DNA of 64,000 bases from Halobacterium sp. KA-4 (GTDB lineage: Archaea; Halobacteriota; Halobacteria; Halobacteriales; Halobacteriaceae): assembly GCF_021028995.1 (NCBI RefSeq), contig NZ_JAJJZG010000013.1:35934-99933 (forward strand). Reading direction: 5' to 3'. Of this stretch, positions 9,334-17,752 are shown piece by piece. A program made the position numbers and the translations under genes. The notes below the pieces were generated by a model. The model made no database searches. It was given only the letters and a program-made list of their open reading frames with translations, and was not told the DNA's origin. The first letter of the stretch is position 1. The number at the start of each line of letters is the position of its first letter.

Positions 9334-9728
9334 CGTTGCGCCCCTCCACACCTGCCGCAGCCGGAGCTGCGTTCAGTGAACTGTGCAATTCTTGCAGAAT
9401 ACAACCACTAATCGCCGAGATTGGTACACGTTCGGGCATTAAATCCGTCACATCGCTGGACACCACGCTCCTACACTAAAGGTTAACGTATAATCGCCTA
9501 ATCGAATGGCATCACAATAGTAGTGTAGGTAGTGTATAAGGACAATCCAACAGGATTCTCGAGAAATACAATCTATTTCTGTACATTCTCGAAATATAGG
9601 TCTGTTGCTCCCGCGTGCACGAGAACCACACGCGAAACGAACATAATTCCAGCCAGAGCGCTAGTGAGAACGAGGGTGGACGACGAAACTGAACTGCGGA
9701 ACGCGCGCGGTAACTCGGGGGTACCGAG
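9334..9728. promoter_or_regulatory. AT-rich intergenic region upstream of amt with small palindromes
   Basis: This is a 395-bp gap between doxX and amt, both on the minus strand, clearly more AT-rich than the flanking genes. No credible gene is seen. Two perfect short palindromes stand out: GTTCAGTGAAC at 9371-9381, about 40 bp upstream of amt and thus a fair operator candidate; and TTCTCGAGAA at 9556-9565, with a related half (ATTCTCGAAAT) ~30 bp further on. Role unproven. Confidence 0.35.
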
Positions 9729-10136
9729 TTAGAAGAGGGAGATACCGACGCTGTACGCCCAGCCTGTCGTGGCGTACGCGGCGATGGCGAGCGCGCCGCC
9801 CGCGAGGGCGACGTTCTTCAGGAAGCCGGTCATCTCATCCTGCTGTTGGTCCTCGGGGACCGCCCAGAAGTCGTGCATCGTGAGCGCGGAGACCAAGAGG
9901 AACCCAGCGAGTGCGATGGCACCGACGACCGGCAGGACGCCCGCGGCGACCGAGAGGCCGCCGAGTACGAGCACCGCACCGGACGCGAGCACCGAGAGCT
10001 TCGGCGCGGGGAGACCCTTGTGCTGGGCGTAGCCGGTCAGGGCTTCGGTCTGCATGAAGTGGTTGAGGCCCATGAACGCGAGGACACCGCCGTACAGCAC
10101 GCGCGCGACCAGCAGGAGGACATCGGCGGCCGCCAT
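9729..10136 (-). CDS. DoxX-family membrane protein
   Basis: The 135-aa protein has four hydrophobic helices. It shows the DoxX pattern RVLYGGVLAFMGLNHFMQ (helix 1), GGLSVAAGVLPVVGAIALAGFL, and the amphipathic FWAVPEDQQQDEM loop before FLKNVALAGGALAI. DoxX/MhqP-type proteins are small membrane oxidoreductase partners linked to quinone or thiol stress. In Bacillus, mhqP (DoxX) sits with a ring-cleaving dioxygenase; here a dioxygenase and an esterase lie just upstream on the same strand, which supports that role. It is separated from the esterase gene by 200 bp with its own candidate operator. Confidence 0.85.
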   Translation of the reverse strand: MAAADVLLLVARVLYGGVLAFMGLNHFMQTEALTGYAQHKGLPAPKLSVLASGAVLVLGGLSVAAGVLPVVGAIALAGFLLVSALTMHDFWAVPEDQQQDEMTGFLKNVALAGGALAIAAYATTGWAYSVGISLF

Positions 10137-10207
10137 CAGGCCGACACCTCCGCGTCGGAGCCGGCGTAGTCGTCGAGCGATGCAGCCGAGTTGGCTGACG
10201 TCTTGAT

Positions 10208-10228
10208 AGTAACTTTCACAACGTTACT
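10208..10228. promoter_or_regulatory. Inverted repeat AGTAAC-N9-GTTACT upstream of doxX
   Basis: A perfect hexamer inverted repeat with a 9-bp spacer lies about 72-92 bp upstream of the doxX start. Its size and symmetry suit a dimeric winged-helix repressor of the MarR/HxlR kind that controls quinone-stress genes in Bacillus. I see no regulator gene next to it, so the protein binding it is unknown. Confidence 0.4.
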
Positions 10229-10336
10229 TGGTTCGCCGCGGAACCTACTTGTACGTTTGGCGATACGCGGGCCACCGAGTGACACGTGTGTCGCCAACTA
10301 GTTCGACCCCTGCAATAAGGCGAACAGAACGGCGCC

Positions 10337-10990
10337 TCAGGCCACGTCGCCGACGATGCCATCGAGCCACGACCCGACGACCGTGAACTCGTCGTCGGTG
10401 ACCTCGTGCCCGACGCCCTCGTAGACGCGCTGGGTGACATCGCCGTCCAACTCGCAGAACACGGCCGCAGTCTCGTGGACGCGCTCGACGGGCACGTTCG
10501 GGTCGTCGTCGCCAACGCCGAGGAAGACCGGCGCACCGTCAAGCGAACCACGGTAGTCGCTGGGGTCGACCTCGGCGCCGAGAAGACCGCCGCTCAACGC
10601 CGCGACGCCGCCGTACCTGCGGGGGTTGCGCGCGGCGTACTCGCTGGCGAGGAACGCGCCCTGCGAAAACCCGAACAGGACCACGTCCTCGATTGGAACG
10701 CCCCACTCGCGCACGTCGGCAAGCACGCGGTCGACGGCCGTGAGCGCCGAGGAGACGTGCGGCTCGTTTCGCTCGATTGGCGCGAACGACGAGTACGGAT
10801 ACCACCGGCTGCGCGCGGCGTCGGGCGCGACGAACGTCACGCCGTGGCGGTACAGCGGCTCCGCGAGGTTCACGACGCCTTGCGCCGTCGCGCCGCGCCC
10901 GTGCAGCAGGACGACCACGGCGTCCGCTACTGATGCGGGTGCGCCCGCGGTGACCACGGGTTGGTCGGCGTGCGGGTCGCCGTCAGTCAT
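10337..10990 (-). CDS. Alpha/beta hydrolase (phospholipase/carboxylesterase family, MhqD-like)
   Basis: I chose the ATG at 10990 (217 aa); the frame continues upstream but only as a shadow of the dioxygenase gene. The fold is visible: VVVLLHGRGATAQG (oxyanion region, ~25-38), the nucleophile elbow GFSQG with Ser109, GVGDDDPNVPVERV with the acid Asp (~162), and GVGHEV with His195. That is a complete catalytic triad of the carboxylesterase/phospholipase family. It overlaps the ring-cleaving dioxygenase stop by 8 bp. The pairing matches Bacillus mhqED, where the esterase acts with a dioxygenase on hydroquinones. The exact substrate is not known. Confidence 0.88.
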   Translation of the reverse strand: MTDGDPHADQPVVTAGAPASVADAVVVLLHGRGATAQGVVNLAEPLYRHGVTFVAPDAARSRWYPYSSFAPIERNEPHVSSALTAVDRVLADVREWGVPIEDVVLFGFSQGAFLASEYAARNPRRYGGVAALSGGLLGAEVDPSDYRGSLDGAPVFLGVGDDDPNVPVERVHETAAVFCELDGDVTQRVYEGVGHEVTDDEFTVVGSWLDGIVGDVA

Positions 10991-11936
10991 CCAGATACGG
11001 AACCGAGAGCGGCGGGAGCTGGCGCTCGATGAGGTCGCGATCCTCGACGAACTGGTCGGGCAACGCAAGCGATTTCCCGAGGTCGGCGACATCCTCGTCG
11101 AACGCGAGCCCGGGCTTCTCCGTGGCGAGTTCGAACAGGATGCCGCCGGGTTCGCGGACGTACAGCGAGTGGAAGAAGTACCTGTCGTGCACGCGCGAGA
11201 CGTCGTAGTCGCGCTCCCGGAGGAACTCGTGCCACTCGTACAGTTCCTCGACGCTCTCGGCGCGCACGGCGACGTGCTGAATCGAGCCCGTTCCCTCGCG
11301 TCCGAACTCGCTCGTCGGGCGGTCGAGCAAGTCGACGACGGTCGCGTACTCGCCGTCGGCCTCGTAGCGAATCCGCGTCTCGTCGCGCGTGCGCTCCTCG
11401 CCCACGAGTTCGAAGCCCAGCGTCTCCAGCAGCGCGCCAGTCGTGTAGGGATTCGTCGGGAGCGCAGTGACACTGTGCACGCACCGAATCGCGTACTCCT
11501 CGGGGACGGGGCCGCCAGTCCACGGCTCGACGGAGGCCTCGCCCTCGACGAGTTCGACATTCGTACCGTCCGGGTCGGTGAAGCGAAGCACGCGGTCGCC
11601 GAACCGGCTGTCGGTCCCGATTACGTCCACACCGTGGTCGGCGAGACGCCCGCGCCAGTAGGGCAGCGAGCCCTCTGGGACGACGAACGCTACCGCCGAA
11701 ATCTGGGGTTTGCCGACGCGACCCGGCACCTCGTTGGGGTACGGGAAGCACGTCAGCACGGTCCCGGGGTCGCCGGTCTCGTTCCCGTAGAAGAGGTGGT
11801 AGCGCAGCATGTCGTTCTGGTTGACCGTGCGCTTGACGAGCCGCAGGCCGAGCGTGCCGACATAGAAGTCGACGTTGCGCTGGGCGGACTCAACGAGGCC
11901 GGTGACGTGGTGGATGCCAGGCGTGTCAGTGAGCAC
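10983..11936 (-). CDS. Ring-cleaving dioxygenase, VOC superfamily (MhqO/MhqE-like)
   Basis: The 317-aa protein has two tandem VOC modules. The first begins GIHHVTGLVESAQRNVDFYVG and carries TVNQNDMLRYHLFYG; the second begins around IRCVHSVTALP and ends with YFFHSLYVREPGGILFEL. Candidate metal ligands are the His of IHH, the His of GSIQHVAV and the Glu of ILFEL. Length and motifs match the MhqO-type glyoxalase-like dioxygenases that open hydroquinone rings. It starts 29 bp after a second VOC gene and overlaps the esterase, so VOC - dioxygenase - esterase form an operon. Confidence 0.88.
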   Translation of the reverse strand: MLTDTPGIHHVTGLVESAQRNVDFYVGTLGLRLVKRTVNQNDMLRYHLFYGNETGDPGTVLTCFPYPNEVPGRVGKPQISAVAFVVPEGSLPYWRGRLADHGVDVIGTDSRFGDRVLRFTDPDGTNVELVEGEASVEPWTGGPVPEEYAIRCVHSVTALPTNPYTTGALLETLGFELVGEERTRDETRIRYEADGEYATVVDLLDRPTSEFGREGTGSIQHVAVRAESVEELYEWHEFLRERDYDVSRVHDRYFFHSLYVREPGGILFELATEKPGLAFDEDVADLGKSLALPDQFVEDRDLIERQLPPLSVPYLDD

Positions 11937-11965
11937 GAATTAGGGAGAATTGGGACGTGAGACGT

Positions 11966-12580
11966 TCAGTAGCCGACGCCGGTGGAGGCGTCGGGCAGGT
12001 CCGCCGGTTCGGCGTCGAGGCCGAGCTCTTCGAGAGCCTGCTTCATGTGGCGGTCCTCGGCGAAGTCCGCGCCGTCCTCCTCGCGGAGGCGCTGGGCGGT
12101 CGCCAGCACTTCACCGCGGCGGTCGTCCGGAATGTCGTACTTGTCCGCCGAGAGTTCGATAATGAGACCGTTGTTGTCCTGCGTGTACAGCGAGAAGAAA
12201 ATCCCGCGGTCGAAGACGTTGTAGCCGTGGCCGGCGTCCTCGAGGGCTTCCATGACGTCCTCGAAATCCTCCGCCGCAATGGAGAACGAGAGGTGGTGGA
12301 CGCTCCCGGTCTGGGTGGGGATGCGGCCGCGGTTCGAGGCGCGGTCGTCACTGACGAAGACGGTGAGGATGCGGCCGTCGCCGGTATCGAAGAACAGGTG
12401 CGTCTGCGAGGGGTCGTCGAGGTTCGGCTGCCGGAGCACGAGCGGCATCCCGAGCAGGTCGCGGTAGAACGCGATGGTGTCGTCGGGGTTGCTCCCCCAG
12501 ATGGTGATGTGGTCGGTGCCCGTGGTCTGGAACGGGCTGTCGGGCGCTTCCGCGGAGACGGGAATGGATTCGTCTGCCAT
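11966..12580 (-). CDS. VOC-family (glyoxalase/dioxygenase) protein
   Basis: The start at ATG 12580 gives 204 aa and removes an Arg-rich shadow. It is a single VOC unit: TDHITIWGSNPDDTIAFYRDLLGM, THLFFDTGDGRILTVF, SVHHLSFSIA and GIFFSLYTQDNNGLIIEL, with likely metal ligands His (TDHI), His (VHHL) and Glu (IIEL). The C-terminal ~60 residues (DDRRGEVLATAQRLREEDG...) are an acidic helical tail. As first gene of the operon it precedes the ring-cleaving dioxygenase and esterase. Its substrate is unknown; an aromatic or quinone compound is a contextual guess. Confidence 0.83.
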   Translation of the reverse strand: MADESIPVSAEAPDSPFQTTGTDHITIWGSNPDDTIAFYRDLLGMPLVLRQPNLDDPSQTHLFFDTGDGRILTVFVSDDRASNRGRIPTQTGSVHHLSFSIAAEDFEDVMEALEDAGHGYNVFDRGIFFSLYTQDNNGLIIELSADKYDIPDDRRGEVLATAQRLREEDGADFAEDRHMKQALEELGLDAEPADLPDASTGVGY

Positions 12581-12619
12581 ACCCCTCCGTAGGCCGCCCG
12601 GTCGGATAAGCGCTCGCGG

Positions 12620-13456
12620 GTGTCGACGCCACCGGGTGACACGCACGTCATCGGCCCCGCGAACGTCACCGCTTTATTCGGGAGCGGCGTACCCGCGAGC
12701 GTGCAGATTGTGGGGTACGAGACGACGCCCGGCGAAGGGCCAGCCGCGCTGCGCGTCGCCAGCGAGGGGCGCGTCGAGCGCGTGCCGCTGCTGGCGGGCG
12801 AGACGCTGGCGTACACGCTCGGCGAACGCCACTGCGCGGGCACGACCGAAGACGGCGTCCACGAGGCCTGTGGGAATAAGGACGCGCCATACTGCGACGA
12901 CCACACGTCGATGTGGCCGTGCGCACGCTGCGTCGGGAACTGCGCGATGCCCCTCGAATCGTGCCACGAGGAGCACGCAATCTATCTCGCGGCATTCGCG
13001 CCAGACACGTTCAAGGTGGGTGTCACACGGTCGTGGCGCCTCGACACACGGCTACGCGAGCAGGGCGCGGACCGCGCGGCCCACATCCGGACCGTCGAGG
13101 ACGGCAAGCGCGCCCGGCAAATCGAATACGGCATCGCCGAGGAAATTCCCGACCGCGTGCGCGTCCCCACCAAAATCAGAGGACTCGCCGAACACGTGGA
13201 CGACGACGCATGGGAGTCCCTCGTCGCGGCATACGACCCCATCGAGCGCTTCAACTTCGACTACGGGCTGGCCTTCGACGCGCGCCCGGTCGCGGAGACG
13301 ATGGCCACAGGGACCGTGCTCGGCACGAAGGGCCGCGTACTCGCGCTAGAGCGCGGCGGGACGACGTACGCCGTGGACATGCGCAACCTCGTCGGCTACG
13401 ACGTCACCGAGGGCGCGAGCGACCGCAATCGTCAGTCGAGTCTCAGCGCGTTCTAG
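12620..13456 (+). CDS. DUF2797-domain protein
   Basis: It encodes 278 aa with a GTG start 39 bp from the divergent VOC gene. The DUF2797 signature includes a Cys/His cluster (GERHCAGT, EACGNKDAPYCDDH, MWPCARCVGNCAMPLESCHEEH) that probably binds zinc. A segment follows resembling a GIY-YIG-like core, IYLAAFAPDTFKVGVTR, and then RLREQGADRAAHI and RQIEYGIAEEIPDRVRVPTK. The family is widespread in haloarchaea and its function is not established. The divergent intergenic space is very short, so both promoters must overlap. Confidence 0.85.
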   Translation: MSTPPGDTHVIGPANVTALFGSGVPASVQIVGYETTPGEGPAALRVASEGRVERVPLLAGETLAYTLGERHCAGTTEDGVHEACGNKDAPYCDDHTSMWPCARCVGNCAMPLESCHEEHAIYLAAFAPDTFKVGVTRSWRLDTRLREQGADRAAHIRTVEDGKRARQIEYGIAEEIPDRVRVPTKIRGLAEHVDDDAWESLVAAYDPIERFNFDYGLAFDARPVAETMATGTVLGTKGRVLALERGGTTYAVDMRNLVGYDVTEGASDRNRQSSLSAF

Positions 13457-13609
13457 TAGCCGCGAGCGAAACCGCCAGCGATCCACCCCTAGAGCGGTGG
13501 GCCTTCGCGCTGGACCGCGGTGACCCGTCTTGGGGTCAAGCCCCGAAGCATTCGACCTATCCGCCTGTAGAAAGCGGCTTTTTTCCGTGCGGGTGGTGAA
13601 CTAGGTGGT

Positions 13610-14014
13610 ATGGCAGACGACGAACCCGACGCCGAGAACGAGGGAGACGAGGAAGAGAAGTCCTTCCGAGAGCGCGTCGAGGAGATCCGCCAGGAGCGCG
13701 CACAGGAACGCGACGAGGGCGAGGAAGGCGAAGGCGGCCCCCGCGAACGCATGCAGGAAGCCATGGGCGGCGGCGGTGGCGGCCCACCCGGCATGGGTGG
13801 CGGCGGTGGCGGCGGCAACCCGTTCGCGCAGATGATGGGCGGCATGATGGGCGGCGGCGGTGGTGGCGGCCCGCCCGGCATGGGCGGCGGCCGCGGCGAG
13901 GAGTCCGAGGGCGGCACCAGCGAGAAGGTCGAGCGCGAGCTCGAACAGCTCCGCAAGGAACTCGAACGCACGAACAACAAGCTCGACCGCATCGCGAACG
14001 CGCTCGAAGACTAG
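13610..14014 (+). CDS. Acidic protein with glycine/methionine-rich centre and C-terminal coiled coil
   Basis: The 134-aa protein has three parts: an acidic charged N-terminus (residues 1-45, DEEEKSFRERVEEIRQER), a low-complexity middle (~50-95) with runs of 5-7 Gly and Pro-Gly-Met repeats plus FAQMMGGMMGG, and a C-terminal helix (EKVERELEQLRKELERTNNKLDRIANAL) with heptads. I do not recognise a function; similar Gly-rich proteins occur across haloarchaea. Its last 4 bp overlap the convergent glycosyltransferase gene. The coding call is supported by acidic composition and by the strong frame-specific pattern. Confidence 0.7.
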   Translation: MADDEPDAENEGDEEEKSFRERVEEIRQERAQERDEGEEGEGGPRERMQEAMGGGGGGPPGMGGGGGGGNPFAQMMGGMMGGGGGGGPPGMGGGRGEESEGGTSEKVERELEQLRKELERTNNKLDRIANALED

Positions 14015-15123
14015 CGCAGTTCGCCGTACAGCTCTTCTAGATCGTCGATTGCGCGTTCGACGCTAATCTCCTCGCGTCGCGAGAGACAGTTCTGTGCGAG
14101 GCGCTCGCGTTCGTCAAGCGTGCGCTCGATGGCCTCGCGAAAGCCGTCGATGTCGCCGCGCTCGTAGTGATAGCCGGTCTCGCCGTCGTCGATGGTCTCG
14201 GCGAGCGCACCGGCGTTCACGCCCGCGACGGGCGTCCCGCAGGCGTTGGCTTCTAGCGCGACCAAGCCCTCCGTCTCGACGGGACTAGGGAACGCGAAGG
14301 CGTCCAGCGCGGAGTAGAACGCCGGCAATTCCTCGCGGTCAAGGAAGCCCAGGAAGCGCACATCGGCATCGCGCTCGCGGGCTTCGGCTTCGAGATCGTC
14401 GCGTGCAGGGCCGTCCCCGCCGAAAACGACCGTCGCGTCCAGTCCTTCGGCGGCCGCGAGCAAGTCCGAGAGGTGCTTCTCGTAGCCGTGGCGGCCAGTA
14501 TAGCCGACCAGCGGCCTGTCTTCGCGGAGATCGTGGCGCGCGAGGAAGTCATCGGTGTCGACCGGCTGGAACGTCTGAATGTCGACGCCATTCGGGAGCG
14601 GTTCGACCGGCGCGTCGACGCCAAGGTCCCAGACGTGGTCGCGGGTGCGCTCGCTCGGCGTCAGCACGAGGTCGGCGTGGTCGAGGAACCACCGCTCCCA
14701 GCCCTCGCTCGCGCGCCGGACCACGCCCGTCGCCGCGTCCGGGACGACGTAGTTGGCGTACTCGGCCGTGGGCGTGTGGTAGGACGCGACGAACGGGAGG
14801 TCGTGCTTGCGCGCGAACCGCAGGCCGGCGAGCCCGAGGCCGAACGGCGTGTGCGCGTGCACGACGTCGACATCGAGGTCCACGACGGCGCTCGGAGTGC
14901 GCGGGAGTGCCATCCGGTACCCCTCGTAGAACGGGAACCGCAGACTCGGCACGGCGTGCTCCGCCGGCCCGGCGTCGTAGTCCGCACGCGGGTAGACGAC
15001 CGGCATCTCGCCACCACGGGACTGCCAGCGGTCGTGCCACGTCGAAACCGTGTAGGTCACACCGTTGACCGTCGGCAGGTACGAATCCGTGAACGCCGCG
15101 ACAGTCGGCAGGTCCTCGCTCAC
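14011..15123 (-). CDS. GT4-family glycosyltransferase
   Basis: A GTG start at 15123 gives 370 aa beginning SEDLPTVAAFTDSYLPTVNGV, the normal GT4 N-terminus; the upstream extension is shadow. The N-domain has VDVVHAHTPFGLGLAGL and the C-domain has VGYTGRHGYEKHLSDLLAA (UDP-sugar binding), GDGPARDDLE, and the EX7E motif in SPVETEGLVALEANACGTPV. It uses an activated sugar to glycosylate a lipid or polysaccharide. It starts one base after the stop of the next GT4 gene, so the two form an operon, probably for membrane glycolipid or surface glycan synthesis. Confidence 0.9.
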   Translation of the reverse strand: MSEDLPTVAAFTDSYLPTVNGVTYTVSTWHDRWQSRGGEMPVVYPRADYDAGPAEHAVPSLRFPFYEGYRMALPRTPSAVVDLDVDVVHAHTPFGLGLAGLRFARKHDLPFVASYHTPTAEYANYVVPDAATGVVRRASEGWERWFLDHADLVLTPSERTRDHVWDLGVDAPVEPLPNGVDIQTFQPVDTDDFLARHDLREDRPLVGYTGRHGYEKHLSDLLAAAEGLDATVVFGGDGPARDDLEAEARERDADVRFLGFLDREELPAFYSALDAFAFPSPVETEGLVALEANACGTPVAGVNAGALAETIDDGETGYHYERGDIDGFREAIERTLDERERLAQNCLSRREEISVERAIDDLEELYGELR

Positions 15124-15124
15124 A

Positions 15125-16213
15125 CTACCCCTCCGCGTCGCCGGCAGCGACCTCTTCCGGTGGTACGCCGTCGACGAGGCCCTGGTAGGCGGCTTCAAGT
15201 TCGTCGCCGACGCGAGCGAGGCTGTGCGATTCGGCGGTCTCCCGGGCGTTCTCGCCGAGGCGCTCCCGGAGTTCGGGGTCGTCGGCGAGCCGTTCGAGCG
15301 CGTCTCGAAACTCCTCGAACGTCGAGCACATCAGGCAGTCCTCGCCGTCCGTGAAGAACTCCCGGAACACGTCGATGTCCCGGAGGACGACCGGCTTCCC
15401 GCAGGCCATCGCCTCCAAGACGGCGATGCCCTGGTTCTCGACTTTCGCAGGGAAGAGATAGACGTCGCCGGCGCCGAACGCCGCGCGCTTGTCCTCCATG
15501 TAACCCGTGAACGTCACATTCTCGGGCGGATTGTTCACCCACCTCTTCGTCGCCTTCCCGGCCTGTGGCCCCTCATCGTAGGGGCCGAACCAGGCGAAGT
15601 CGTACTCCGTGGCCTTCGCGAGTTCGCAGAACATCGTGAGGCCCTTGCGCTCGAACACCTCGCCGACGGCGTACACAACCATGCCGTCGAGGTCGAAGCG
15701 CTCCCGGGTCTCCTCTCGGAACTGATCGTAGCCTTCCAGGCTCTCCACATCCACGCCGTTCGAAATCTGCTTGATTGGCGCATTCACGGGATAGGATTCG
15801 AGAACGCCTTTCGTGTAGTCGCTAGGGCAGAGCACGAGGTCGGCCTGCGAGTAAAACCACCGCAGGTACGGCTCCAGCGCGGGGGCAACCGTCGAGGAGC
15901 CACGAAATGACTCCGCAAAGTCCTCCTTCGTGACGTGTGCGTGCAGAACCAGCGGAATGCCGTGCCGCTGGGCGTGCTGGGCGACCGCGACGCTGCCCGG
16001 CCCAACGAGGTTGCAGTGCGCGAGGTCGTAGTCCCGGAAGTAGCCCTCACCAGCGAACAGCGTGCCCAGCGACTGTACCGGATTGCCGGCACGCCACGGC
16101 GTCTCCACCACCTCGACGTCCGTCGTCGCGAGGGCCTCGCGCTGCTGGCGCGTCGCCGTCACGATGCCCCCACGGAGCCGGTCCTCGAACTCGAGGTAGT
16201 TCAGCGCCCGCAT
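15125..16213 (-). CDS. GT4-family glycosyltransferase
   Basis: I prefer the ATG at 16213 (MRALNYLEFEDRL, 362 aa) over one four codons upstream. GT4 features are LAHCNLVGPGSVAVAQHAQRHG, PLVLHAHVTKEDF, CPSDYTKGVLESYPV, YAVGEVFERKGLTMF and the EX7E motif in PAKVENQGIAVLEAMACGKPV. It differs enough from the downstream GT4 enzyme that the two probably add different sugars. The 73-bp divergent gap to rnp4 holds both promoters. Confidence 0.9.
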   Translation of the reverse strand: MRALNYLEFEDRLRGGIVTATRQQREALATTDVEVVETPWRAGNPVQSLGTLFAGEGYFRDYDLAHCNLVGPGSVAVAQHAQRHGIPLVLHAHVTKEDFAESFRGSSTVAPALEPYLRWFYSQADLVLCPSDYTKGVLESYPVNAPIKQISNGVDVESLEGYDQFREETRERFDLDGMVVYAVGEVFERKGLTMFCELAKATEYDFAWFGPYDEGPQAGKATKRWVNNPPENVTFTGYMEDKRAAFGAGDVYLFPAKVENQGIAVLEAMACGKPVVLRDIDVFREFFTDGEDCLMCSTFEEFRDALERLADDPELRERLGENARETAESHSLARVGDELEAAYQGLVDGVPPEEVAAGDAEG

Positions 16214-16286
16214 CGTCCGACGCAAGCCGACCGCAGCCGATAATCCTACCGGAACTGTCTTCGGTCACCCACGCCTGCCCGTAGAT

Positions 16287-16562
16287 ATGTCCATCGCGGC
16301 GGAGCGAATCGAGCGACTGCACGCTCTCGCGCAACAAGCCGCACGCGAGGGCGACGACGACCGCGCCCGCGAGTACGTCCGCCTCGCACGACGGCTCGCG
16401 GAACGCAACCGGCTCACGCTCCCCCGCGAGTTCCGACGGTTCACCTGCGACGCCTGCGACGCCTACCTGATACCCGGCCGGAACGCTCGCGTCCGCACAC
16501 AAGACGGCCACGTCGTCGTCACCTGCGACTGCGGCTACCAGTCCCGGTACCCATACAAGTAG
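16287..16562 (+). CDS. rnp4: Ribonuclease P protein component 4 (Rpp21/Rpr2 family)
   Basis: The 91-aa protein has an N-terminal helical hairpin (ERIERLHALAQQAAREG, YVRLARRLAERNR) and a C-terminal zinc ribbon with Cys54, Cys57, Cys80 and Cys82 (FTCDACDAYLIPG ... VTCDCGYQSRYPYK). That is the archaeal Rpp21 layout; the protein binds the specificity side of RNase P RNA together with Rpp29 in tRNA 5' maturation. The following yhbY and mscS genes are on the same strand, an arrangement seen in many haloarchaea. Confidence 0.93.
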   Translation: MSIAAERIERLHALAQQAAREGDDDRAREYVRLARRLAERNRLTLPREFRRFTCDACDAYLIPGRNARVRTQDGHVVVTCDCGYQSRYPYK

Positions 16563-16625
16563 CAGAGCTAGCCGCGACCGATGCAACAAGTTTCAAAGCC
16601 TCGCGGCCTGAACTGTTGGTAGAAC

Positions 16626-16868
16626 ATGAGCGAGGATCTAGCGAAGCAAGCCCACGAGGCCGACGTCACGGTCTGGGTGGGGAAGGCGGGCGTGGATGCG
16701 GTCGCGGACGAGCTCTCGGACCAACTCGACGACCGGGACGTCGTGAAAGTGAAGTTCCTGCGTTCGGCGCGCGGCGAGGGCTCCACCGAGGAGCTCGCCG
16801 ACCAGCTCGCTGACCTCGCCGGCGCGGACGTCGTGGAGACGCGCGGGAACACGGCGGTGTACCAGTAA
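16626..16868 (+). CDS. YhbY-family (CRM domain) RNA-binding protein
   Basis: This is an 80-aa single CRM domain. It begins with a helix (LAKQAHEADVTVWVGKAGVDA), where the usual GKxG loop is kept as VGKAGV, then ELSDQLDDRDVVKVKFL and the C-terminal VVETRGNTAVYQ. YhbY proteins bind pre-50S ribosomal particles in bacteria, and in archaea are linked to rRNA/tRNA processing; proximity to rnp4 fits this. The stop TAA and the next ATG share one base. Confidence 0.9.
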   Translation: MSEDLAKQAHEADVTVWVGKAGVDAVADELSDQLDDRDVVKVKFLRSARGEGSTEELADQLADLAGADVVETRGNTAVYQ

Positions 16869-17737
16869 TGCCAGTGGAGCCGCTGCCGTTCATCGAGGAT
16901 TTCGTGCCGCAGTACGCGGGCGCAGTCACCCAGTTCCTCTACTTCGTCGCGGCGTTCGTCGCCATCTACCTCCTCGGGAAGGTGGTCGTGCGACCGCTGT
17001 TCGACCGCGTACTCCGCCGCCGCGACCTCGACGCGCACGCCCGCAAACCACTCCAGCGGCTCGTGAATTTCGGCGTCGTCTTCGTCGCTATCTCCGTGGC
17101 GTTCGGGTTCGCGGGCTACGGGAACTTCCTGACGAGCCTCGCGACCATCGCAGCTGCAGCGACGCTCGCCATCGGGTTCGCGATGCAGGACGTCATAAAG
17201 AACTTCGTCGCGGGCGTATTCATTTACACCGACGAGCCGTTCCGCGTCGACGACTGGATCGAGTGGGACAACAACTCCGGCATCGTCGAGGACATCAGCC
17301 TCCGCGTCACCCGCGTGCGCACGTTCGACAACGAACTGCTCACGGTGCCGAACTCGAACCTCACGGACGATGTCATCAAGAACCCGGTGGCGAAGGACAA
17401 ACTCCGCCAGCAGTTCCTGTTCGGCATCGGCTACGACGACGACATCGACGAGGCCACCGAAATCATCGTCGAGGAAGCCGAGAACCACGAGAACATCCTC
17501 AACGACCCCGGCGTGACGGTGCGGCTGACCGAACTCGGCGACTCCTACGTCGGCCTCAAGTCCCGGTTCTGGATTGCCAACCCCTCCCGCTCGGACTTCG
17601 TGAAGACCCGCAGCGAGTACGTCCAGTCGGTCAAGGAGCGCTTCGACGAGGCGGGCATCGACATCCCATACCCGATTCGCACACTCAACGGCGAGGTCGA
17701 GATTTCGGGGTCGCCAGCCACCGAACACCTCGAATAA
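16868..17737 (+). CDS. Small-conductance mechanosensitive channel, MscS family
   Basis: The 289-aa protein has TM segments near residues 20-42 and 60-82 and the pore helix ATIAAAATLAIGFAMQDVIKN, followed by the MscS beta domain FVAGVFIYTDEPFRVDDWIEW and the TVPNSNLTDDVIKNP motif. A C-terminal alpha/beta domain ends near IPYPIRTLNG. MscS opens under membrane tension to release solutes on hypo-osmotic shock, important for a salt-in organism. It is fused to the preceding yhbY gene by a 1-bp overlap. Confidence 0.92.
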   Translation: MPVEPLPFIEDFVPQYAGAVTQFLYFVAAFVAIYLLGKVVVRPLFDRVLRRRDLDAHARKPLQRLVNFGVVFVAISVAFGFAGYGNFLTSLATIAAAATLAIGFAMQDVIKNFVAGVFIYTDEPFRVDDWIEWDNNSGIVEDISLRVTRVRTFDNELLTVPNSNLTDDVIKNPVAKDKLRQQFLFGIGYDDDIDEATEIIVEEAENHENILNDPGVTVRLTELGDSYVGLKSRFWIANPSRSDFVKTRSEYVQSVKERFDEAGIDIPYPIRTLNGEVEISGSPATEHLE

Positions 17738-17752
17738 CGCAGCGCCCTTGGT

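Noticed and set aside
10337..11560. A 407-aa protein including the esterase
   Set aside because: The first 190 residues are a Ser/Arg/Thr-rich shadow of the dioxygenase frame; the esterase starts at 10,990.
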